A stretch of 46,790 bases of DNA, taken from Candidatus Guanabacterium sedimentis. Its GTDB lineage: Bacteria > Acidobacteriota > B3-B38 > Guanabaribacteriales > B3-B38. Within the stretch, counting starts at the first letter, position 1, and each line of letters opens with the position of its first letter. A program made the position numbers and the translations under genes. The stretch covers positions 1 through 46,790 of the forward strand of contig CABWKN010000035.1 in the NCBI GenBank assembly GCA_902505605.1. Direction: 5' to 3'. A model generated the notes under the pieces. It saw only the letters and a program-made list of their open reading frames with translations, was not told the origin of the DNA and searched no databases. Shown one piece after another: positions 39,820-46,790 of this stretch.

Positions 39820-40230
39820 TCAGTTATTTTGAGCATTCTTCTCTTGACCAGCGGTCTTCTTTCGGAAGTCTTCGATGGCTGCCCTCAAGGCATCCTCTGC
39901 GAGAACAGAGCAGTGCATCTTTATCTTGGGGAGACCATCGAGAGCTTCGGCAACTGTTTTGTTGGTAATCTTCAATGCCTCTTCTATGGTTTTTCCTTTC
40001 ACCATCTCGGTGACCATAGAGCTGGTAGCAATAGCAGCGCCACAGCCGAAGGTCTTGAATTTTGCATCCACAATACGACCGTTATCCACCTTTATGGTGA
40101 GTTTCATCACATCACCACAGGCGGGGTTCCCCACGGTGCCCTCACCACTGGGGTCCACAATCTCTCCCACATTGCGTGGGTTTTGGTAATGCTCCATCAC
40201 TTTGGCGCTGTACTCTTCCAGATTATACAT
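39820..40230 (-). CDS. iscU: Fe-S cluster scaffold protein IscU/NifU-like
   Basis: 'YSAKVMEHYQNPRNVGEI', 'VGNPACGDVMKL', 'FKTFGCGAAIATSSMVTEM', 'KMHCSVLAEDALRAAIEDF'. Confidence 0.96.
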   Translation of the reverse strand: MYNLEEYSAKVMEHYQNPRNVGEIVDPSGEGTVGNPACGDVMKLTIKVDNGRIVDAKFKTFGCGAAIATSSMVTEMVKGKTIEEALKITNKTVAEALDGLPKIKMHCSVLAEDALRAAIEDFRKKTAGQEKNAQNN

Positions 40231-40231
40231 A

Positions 40232-41392
40232 CTACACCTCTTTATACAGGGGGGACATCTCCCGAAGTCGAGCCACATTTTTGCTCAGCTCTTCTATCAA
40301 ATAATCAACCTCCTCTTCAGTATTGGACCTGCCCAAACAGATTCTGAGCGAACAGTGGCTTAGTGCCTCGGGAACCTGCATAGCCAGCAGAACATAAGAA
40401 GACTCCAATGAGCTGGAAGTGCAGGCAGAGCCAGAGGAGATGGCAAAATTCTTCACGGATAGAATTAACGATTCCCCCTCAACAAACTCAAAGCTCAGAT
40501 TCAAATTGCCCGGCAGCCTCTTCTCCGGGTGCCCGTTAAGGTAGACACGCTTTATTCGGTTCATAATCCCTTGGTAGAGACGGTTTCTCAGCTTGGTGAG
40601 CCTTTCGGCTTCCTCATCCATCACTCTGCCGGCTTTCTGGCAGGCTTTACCCAAACCTACTATGCCGGGGACATTCTCAGTGCCCGCCCTTAGGCCTCTC
40701 TCATGTCCGCCGCCATGCAGAAGAGGCTCTATCTTAACTCCCTTTTTCAGATAAAGCGCACCTATTCCCTTGGGACCGTACATCTTATGACCCGAGATGG
40801 CGAGGAGGTCGGTTTTCAACTTATCTACCTTTGTCTCTATTTTACCTGCTCCTTGAACGGCATCCGAATGGAACAACACCCCTTTCTCTCTGGCTATCTC
40901 CCCTATTTTCTCCACTGGCTCGATGGTGCCTACCTCGCTGTTCACGAACATGATAGAGATTAGTATGGTCCTGTCAGTAATAGTTCCCCTTACTTTTTCC
41001 GGGTCAACCATGCCATAGCGGTCCACGGGGAGGTAGGTTACCTTGAAGCCCTCTTTCTCTAAAAATTTGCAGGTTTCCAGCACCGCTTTATGCTCAATCT
41101 GGCTGGTGATGATATGGTTCCCTCGGTCTCGGTAAGCGTGAGCAACTCCTTTAATAGCAAGATTATCCGCTTCTGTAGCTCCACTGGTAAATACAATCTC
41201 TTCAGGATGAGCTCCGATGAGCTCTGCTACCTGACTCCGTGCCTCATCTACTGCTCGACGCGCTTCCCATCCATAGGCATGGGTGGAGCTGGAAGGGTTG
41301 CCAAACTTATTAGTCAGATAAGGCATCATAGCCTCCAGTATCTCAGCGTCCAGGGGTGTGGTTGCGTTGTGGTCCATATAAATAATCTTCAT
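40232..41392 (-). CDS. nifS: Cysteine desulfurase NifS/IscS
   Basis: 'MDHNATTPLDAEILEAMMPY', 'AISGHKMYGPKGIGALYL', 'ISSGSACTSSSLESSYVLLAM'. Confidence 0.96.
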   Translation of the reverse strand: MKIIYMDHNATTPLDAEILEAMMPYLTNKFGNPSSSTHAYGWEARRAVDEARSQVAELIGAHPEEIVFTSGATEADNLAIKGVAHAYRDRGNHIITSQIEHKAVLETCKFLEKEGFKVTYLPVDRYGMVDPEKVRGTITDRTILISIMFVNSEVGTIEPVEKIGEIAREKGVLFHSDAVQGAGKIETKVDKLKTDLLAISGHKMYGPKGIGALYLKKGVKIEPLLHGGGHERGLRAGTENVPGIVGLGKACQKAGRVMDEEAERLTKLRNRLYQGIMNRIKRVYLNGHPEKRLPGNLNLSFEFVEGESLILSVKNFAISSGSACTSSSLESSYVLLAMQVPEALSHCSLRICLGRSNTEEEVDYLIEELSKNVARLREMSPLYKEV

Positions 41393-41487
41393 TCTCCTCG
41401 TTCCTCCTAATTATGACCAAAATAGTCTTCTTTTAAATATATTTCCTTCTCTGCATTTTGTCAATGAAAAAAATAAGGGGGGTTATT

Positions 41488-42381
41488 TCAATTTTTCTCA
41501 AAGGGTGCCCATACTACAAGGCTTTTAGGCAGTATAGAGACCTTCAGTTGGGGGGGCTCAATGAGGGGGTCGCCATCCATGTGAATGGGACCGGGCTTTT
41601 CTCTGAGAATCTCGGTTTGAGTTATCTGATGATAGTCCATCTGAGGTATAGAGTCTATCTTACCGGTGAACAGCTTGGGAAGATGGAGCAGTGCCTGGAA
41701 TAGGCTTAAATTGCTCAGTATACATAGGTCAAGTAAACCATCGTCGATCTTTGCCCTGGGGGCTATTTGAGCTCCACTACCATATTGTTTGCAGTTGGCT
41801 ATGGTTATCAACAAAGGGGAAATCTTGATATCATCTCTATCAATTCGCACCTGAATTGGCTCTGGCTGATAAAGAAAGAACTCTCTCATCCCGATGTAGA
41901 AATAGGGAAAGGCCCCTCGACGACGCCTCTTACCTCGCTGGTTGTATAGCAGGCCAACGCGGGCGTCGAATCCGAGACCGGCGGTGCTGAAAAAATACTT
42001 ACCATTTATAACTCCGGTATCCACTTCCCTCCTGTTTCCTTCAAGGAGAGCTCGACACGCACCTTTGAGGTTCAGGGGAATGCGCAGGTCCCTTGCCAGA
42101 CCGTTGCCGGAGCCGGATGGGATAATGCCCAGGGCTGCTCCGGTGTGGACCAATCCGCTGGCCACCTCTTTTACCGTACCATCTCCCCCTATGGCCACCA
42201 CGAGCTCATAGCCCTGCTTAACCGCTTCTTGAGCTATATAGTAGCCGTGCCCACTCTGCTCGGTGAGGGCAATATCAAAATCCCATAAAGAACCACGAAG
42301 CTCTCGCCGCAATAGGTTAACAACCTTTCCGGGAGACCTCCTCATTCCGGCAACCGGATTTAGAACAAACTTAATCCTCAT
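41488..42381 (-). CDS. Diacylglycerol kinase family lipid kinase
   Basis: 'FVLNPVAG', 'ELVVAIGGDGTVKEVASGLVHTGAALGIIPSGSGNGLARDLRIP'. Confidence 0.95.
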   Translation of the reverse strand: MRIKFVLNPVAGMRRSPGKVVNLLRRELRGSLWDFDIALTEQSGHGYYIAQEAVKQGYELVVAIGGDGTVKEVASGLVHTGAALGIIPSGSGNGLARDLRIPLNLKGACRALLEGNRREVDTGVINGKYFFSTAGLGFDARVGLLYNQRGKRRRRGAFPYFYIGMREFFLYQPEPIQVRIDRDDIKISPLLITIANCKQYGSGAQIAPRAKIDDGLLDLCILSNLSLFQALLHLPKLFTGKIDSIPQMDYHQITQTEILREKPGPIHMDGDPLIEPPQLKVSILPKSLVVWAPFEKN

Positions 42382-42600
42382 AACCTTCTTCCAAAGCGAT
42401 CTAACAAACTTCCTAAATAAGTTATCACAAAACCCCTCATTTTTACAACCCTTTAAGGTATTAAGATATTTTATCTATTATAGGGTTTGGTGCGACTCTC
42501 GATGGTACAATAAGTTTATATTTAGCAATAGAATATAGTTGTAATATATATTCTTTTTTGGGAAGAATCAGGATAAGATAAAGAGGAAAGCGTTTAATTA

Positions 42601-43938
42601 TTACCTGAAAACATACTCTAACAACCAGTTGATCCCTATAAACAGAATGGCGAGCGGGATAACAAGCCTCATCCACCAATAGAGAAAGAGCGGGAAGGGT
42701 CTTCCTGTCCCTTTTGATAGTTCTTTCAAAGCCTCTGATCTCTTGATACACCAGACTGTGGTGATTACAGCCAAAAGTGCCCCCAGGGTTTGCATACCTG
42801 AACCGAAGGTTAAATCCCAGGGAAAAAAGATTTTAAAATTGATTAAAGGAGGAATAGCTAACAAAAATACAATAGTGCAGATAAGCAATACCGCTCTTTT
42901 TCTATCCAGTTTGGTGTTATCCACTATCCCTCCGACCAGCACCTCGAAGGCTGCCACATCAGAAAGATAAGCGGCACCGAAGAGTCCGAGGAAAAAGATG
43001 AGACCAAACAACCAACCTGCTGGCATCATGGCGAAGGTTTTGGGTAAAGTGGAGAAGATCAGGCTGGGACCGGAGGCAGGCTCCAAACCTAAGGCAAACA
43101 CCGCCGGGAAAATGGCGAATCCAGCAAGAAGCCCAGCCACAGTATCACCGATTCCAGTATATACAGCGTTTTTAGGGATATTATTTCCTTTATCAAGATA
43201 AGAGCCATAAATTACCATAAAAGTACCCCCAAGGGACATAGAGAATACTGCCTGTCCCAGGGCTGCTGCCATTACAGAACCTGTCAATTCCGTGAACCGG
43301 AAGCCGCTTATATACCACTTTATTCCCTCGCTGGCTCCCTCTAAAGTTATTGCCCGTATAATAAGGATAATCAAAATGACCAATAGTGTGGGCATAATAA
43401 ATTTGCTGACCTTTTCTATTCCTTTTCGCAAGCCCTTCACGAGGATAATCCCGCAAGTAAAAATGACTATTGATGTCATCAGCAGCTGCAAGAAAAATGA
43501 GTGAAGATTGAAACCTGCATCGGGTGGAAGGATAGCCGCGGTGTTCAACTGTCTGCCAAAGGCTTTTATTATCTCACCCAGAGCATAATATGCCACCCAT
43601 CCGAGGGTAACAGAGTAATATCCCGTAGCACAGATAACAATGAAGAAGAAAAATGCTCCCACATACTTCCCTCCGGGAAATCCGCCTTTCTGGAAGGCGC
43701 CCAGTGTGCCTCTCCGAGTGTAACGCCCCAGGGTCCACTCAGCCATAATCGCTGGAATACCGACAACAAAAACCGCCAACAAATAGAAGAAAACAAATGC
43801 CGCGCCTCCGAACTTCCCCACCATATAGGGAAACCGCCAGACATTGCCTAAGCCAACAGCCACTCCGATCATAGTCATTAAAAGACCGAAATTCGAGGCA
43901 AATGTCTCTCGCTTTGGACCTGAATCTGAAGCTTTCAT
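42601..43938 (-). CDS. Sodium-dependent (SNF/NSS family) transporter
   Basis: 'FASNFGLLMTMIGVAVGLGNVWRFPYMVGKFGGAAFVFFYLLAVFVVGIPAIMAEWTLGR'. Confidence 0.95.
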   Translation of the reverse strand: MKASDSGPKRETFASNFGLLMTMIGVAVGLGNVWRFPYMVGKFGGAAFVFFYLLAVFVVGIPAIMAEWTLGRYTRRGTLGAFQKGGFPGGKYVGAFFFFIVICATGYYSVTLGWVAYYALGEIIKAFGRQLNTAAILPPDAGFNLHSFFLQLLMTSIVIFTCGIILVKGLRKGIEKVSKFIMPTLLVILIILIIRAITLEGASEGIKWYISGFRFTELTGSVMAAALGQAVFSMSLGGTFMVIYGSYLDKGNNIPKNAVYTGIGDTVAGLLAGFAIFPAVFALGLEPASGPSLIFSTLPKTFAMMPAGWLFGLIFFLGLFGAAYLSDVAAFEVLVGGIVDNTKLDRKRAVLLICTIVFLLAIPPLINFKIFFPWDLTFGSGMQTLGALLAVITTVWCIKRSEALKELSKGTGRPFPLFLYWWMRLVIPLAILFIGINWLLEYVFR

Positions 43939-43999
43939 ATGAAGTGACCTAAAATTTCTCGCTCATACAGTTTTTTGTTAAACAGTATTCAGGGAAAAG

Positions 44000-45796
44000 C
44001 TACCATTGCCATTTGTGGATTTTGTAATACTCGTCCACCATTCTTTTAATATCTACTGTAGATCCTTTCGTTGGACCTTCATTTAATGGTTCTTTCAGGA
44101 ACCTTTCCGGCAAAGTGTCGTCTTCTCGCCTTACGCCAAAGCTTCTATTTAGCTTAAATTCAATATCAAAAAAATCTCCCATTATTTTTTCCACATATTC
44201 AGGAGAATATTCTATCCCGGTAGCAGATTTTAAGAGGTCGGAAGCTCTTTCAAAATTTAAGATATCCATACAGAGACCGATATTCTTGCACATAGTCATG
44301 GAATCAGTAAGAAGAGCGATTTTTTCAGAATAGCTTACCAGGGCAGCTTTCCCCTCCTCTGCCAGCCGGTCTGCAGCTTTTTCTGTGCCGAAACGCTTTT
44401 TGGCTTCCTTTTTTCTGTTTGTTAATTCGAAGTACGGCTCGGCACGAAGATGGTCAGCACCCCTGGAGGCAATAGCATAAGTAAGACCATATCCTTTTAT
44501 TCCTCTGGGGTCACCACAAATCATGTCCAATCCTTTTACTTGCATCACTAACTTTCTTGACTCTTCGCTAAAACTTTCTGCTAACTTTTTCGCTCCATTT
44601 GCCAGCTTATCTCCAATCCCACGCCGAAAAGCGATCATATTCACAATATCCCGTATCTTATCTACCTCACCCCAGGTGATACTGAGACCATCCAAATCAT
44701 CTGGATGGATCAGCCCCTTCTCCTGGCATTCCATTATCCATCCAATCACCTCAGAGGTTGATATAGAATCCAGCCCCATCTGATTCAGGTACTCAGTCAT
44801 TTCAAGGGCAAAGGGGAGACGAGAGTTTCCTATCCGTGAAGTGAAACTACAGAGAGTTTCAAATTCGGGTCCCTCGCATTCGAAATCTCCGACCACATAA
44901 TAACGAGAACAATGGAGATTGCAGTTAAAGCATGCTTTATTTTTGACCTTATACCTGCTTTCCAGGCTTTGGCCGGAGATTTCATCAACATATGTACAAA
45001 CCCCTTGCTGAAAATGTTTGGTAGGGAGAATGCCAATGCTGTTTAAATCTTTCATCAACATGGTAGTGCCCATCTGGTAGCGCTTCTTGTATTCTTTGTG
45101 ACTTAAAATATCCTTCTCGATTTTCTCTACTTCCGATAAAAAAGCCAGAGGGTCTGCCACCTCCAGAGAATGTGAACCCCTCACCGCCAGGGCTTTTAAA
45201 TTCTTCGACCCCATGACTGCTCCCATCCCGGTGCGTCCGTTTACCCTATTCCCACTAGAAACTATAGCTGAAAAGAGCACATGGTTCTCTCCTGCCGGTC
45301 CAATAGCAGCTACTTGGATTGAATAATCTTTTCTCTCACTTCTGATGTATTCTGTTACCTCTGTAATAGTTTTTCCTGCGTACTCTGGACAGTTCACAAG
45401 TTCTGCACCTGATTCCGTTACCATCAGATAGACCAGGCTATCAGCCCTACCCGCGATAATGATCTGATCGAATCCTGTGAGCTTCATCTCTGCGGCAAAT
45501 TGCCCACCCGCCGCAGAGTCTCCTAAAATACCTGTGAGGGGTGATTTGGCGCTCACAGTATAATAAGCAGATGCGGGGAGGAGTGAACCTGTAAGAGGGC
45601 CGATGCCGAATATAAGGATATTATCAGGTCCCAGGGGGTCGCAGTCGGGGTTTAATTCTTCAAAAAGCCTCTTGGTATTGGCAGCTCGCCCGCCAATAAC
45701 ATCTCTGACCCAGAGAGGGTCTAACATCTCTATTTGAGATTTCCGCTCTGCAAGATTTATTCTCAGCACTCTTCCTCCGTAGCCAAATTTAAGCAT
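44000..45796 (-). CDS. Aldehyde:ferredoxin oxidoreductase family (tungstopterin) protein
   Basis: 'GYGGRVLRINLAERKSQIEML', 'GRTGMGAVMGSKNLKALAVRG', 'CFNCNLHC', 'YAIASRGADHLRAEPYFE'. Confidence 0.95.
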   Translation of the reverse strand: MLKFGYGGRVLRINLAERKSQIEMLDPLWVRDVIGGRAANTKRLFEELNPDCDPLGPDNILIFGIGPLTGSLLPASAYYTVSAKSPLTGILGDSAAGGQFAAEMKLTGFDQIIIAGRADSLVYLMVTESGAELVNCPEYAGKTITEVTEYIRSERKDYSIQVAAIGPAGENHVLFSAIVSSGNRVNGRTGMGAVMGSKNLKALAVRGSHSLEVADPLAFLSEVEKIEKDILSHKEYKKRYQMGTTMLMKDLNSIGILPTKHFQQGVCTYVDEISGQSLESRYKVKNKACFNCNLHCSRYYVVGDFECEGPEFETLCSFTSRIGNSRLPFALEMTEYLNQMGLDSISTSEVIGWIMECQEKGLIHPDDLDGLSITWGEVDKIRDIVNMIAFRRGIGDKLANGAKKLAESFSEESRKLVMQVKGLDMICGDPRGIKGYGLTYAIASRGADHLRAEPYFELTNRKKEAKKRFGTEKAADRLAEEGKAALVSYSEKIALLTDSMTMCKNIGLCMDILNFERASDLLKSATGIEYSPEYVEKIMGDFFDIEFKLNRSFGVRREDDTLPERFLKEPLNEGPTKGSTVDIKRMVDEYYKIHKWQW

Positions 45797-46316
45797 ATCC
45801 TTTCCTCCACTTCTTTCTTACCTCAGAGCCCTGCCTTTTGATATAAAAATGACGCTTCTGGCTGGGATTCATCTTGTCTGTTTGCTGCTTAAAAAATGCC
45901 AAAGATGGATAATCCTCTGCTTCAGTCTCATAGGTAATGGCTCCTTCTGTGCAAGCCTCAACGCACTTAGGTCTTCCCCCACAAAGATCACAAACATAGA
46001 CTAAATCATCGAATATTTCTATAGCCCCAATAGGACAAGCCTCCTCACAGGCAGCACAGAGTGTGCACAAAGTGGGGGAAATGATTACTTGGCTGAGGGA
46101 ACCTATGATTAGCGCATCATCTGGGCAGCACATACAATAGCGCTCATTGCATTGATTGCATACCACAGGACCATCAATACCAATTTCGTATAAGTTCATA
46201 ACTTTTATCCTGGCTAAGCGATTGTTGATTTTTCCCGTCCGAAAGAAAGCGCAAACAGCCTCACATCTTTTGCATCCGGTACATTTGCTTATATCAACTC
46301 GGATCACCTTCACCAC
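45789..46316 (-). CDS. Multi-[4Fe-4S] ferredoxin subunit partnered with AOR
   Basis: Cys motifs 'CTGCKRCEAVC', 'CNQCNERYCMCCP', 'CTLCAACEEACP', 'CDLCGGRPKCVEAC'; 8 nt overlap with AOR. Confidence 0.93.
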   Translation of the reverse strand: MVKVIRVDISKCTGCKRCEAVCAFFRTGKINNRLARIKVMNLYEIGIDGPVVCNQCNERYCMCCPDDALIIGSLSQVIISPTLCTLCAACEEACPIGAIEIFDDLVYVCDLCGGRPKCVEACTEGAITYETEAEDYPSLAFFKQQTDKMNPSQKRHFYIKRQGSEVRKKWRKGYA

Positions 46317-46355
46317 CTCCTGCTTGTCAAAAGTTAAGAACCAACTATATAATCT

Positions 46356-46628
46356 CTATTCTATAACCTCAAGGCGATATTGTACCAGTCCTTTTGGATC
46401 GGGGCAGGAAAAGGTTTTAACTTTTTTTACCCAATGATTATCTTCCAACCTGCTTCTCACAGTTAGAATGGGAAAGATAGGCATCATACTTTGTAAAGCC
46501 CATATACAAATATGTTTCCCTTCAGGAATATAAAGCTTGGAATCCTCAATATAGAAATAATCACCCACTTGCATAGGAAGGTTGCAGTAGCCATTAATCC
46601 TTTCTACGCTAACCCTTATTTTTGCCAC
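46356..46628 (-). CDS. TIGR04076 family small protein
   Basis: 'VERINGYCNLPMQVGDYFYIEDSKLYIPEGKHICIWALQSMMPIFPILT...FSCPDPKGLVQYRLEVIE'. Confidence 0.75.
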   Translation of the reverse strand: MAKIRVSVERINGYCNLPMQVGDYFYIEDSKLYIPEGKHICIWALQSMMPIFPILTVRSRLEDNHWVKKVKTFSCPDPKGLVQYRLEVIE

Positions 46629-46790
46629 TTTTATGCCTCCATTTATTGCTTTTTATATCACTAGTCTGTTCTTCAAATCCTAAAATATCCAAATGAATAA
46701 GATACTTTTTTCACTCATTTTACTTCCTATTTATTTTCGCGAAAGGCAGGCTCTGACATTTCAGCCACGGAAATCGTCAAGGCTGGGAGA

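Noticed and set aside
1-46790. CRISPR array, tRNA/rRNA genes, transposons or prophage
   Set aside because: No regularly spaced direct repeats, cloverleaf-like or rRNA sequence, transposase or phage structural genes noticed on reading; a tRNAscan/Infernal and repeat scan would be decisive.

Overview
This is a gene-dense bacterial chromosomal window with about 45 coding regions and no rRNA, tRNA, CRISPR, transposase or phage genes that I could recognise. Gene content points to an anaerobe that degrades peptides or amino acids: pyruvate:ferredoxin oxidoreductase (porGDAB), a tungsten-type aldehyde:ferredoxin oxidoreductase with a ferredoxin partner, NifS/IscU, and many peptidases (M20, S9, S12-like, M28, TldD/TldE, Lon). 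The lineage is uncertain; an uncultured Aminicenantes-like or Acidobacteriota-like genome is a guess from gene content only. Left half (about 0-20 kb): hydrolases, peptidases, small conserved proteins, a stand-alone RecB-type nuclease and an NhaC antiporter. Middle (20-29 kb): tldD-tldE, a secreted protein, a STAS protein, and a compact minus-strand operon larE / MinD-like ATPase / degenerate J-domain-HTH protein / DUF2851. Right half (29-46.6 kb): trxB, dcd, lon, hsp20, Rrf2, thiC, fmdB-like, porGDAB, iscU/nifS, lipid kinase, SNF transporter, AOR cluster. Best candidate for an undescribed system: the translationally coupled LarE-MinD-like-J/HTH-DUF2851 operon (23936-27959). Other leads: a truncated DUF362 remnant in frame behind a phosphodiesterase stop codon, a short Tat-signal ORF directly upstream of tldD with a hairpin over its ribosome-binding site, and an AT-rich S12 hydrolase that looks recently acquired. 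All assignments come from reading the translations; no database search was run.
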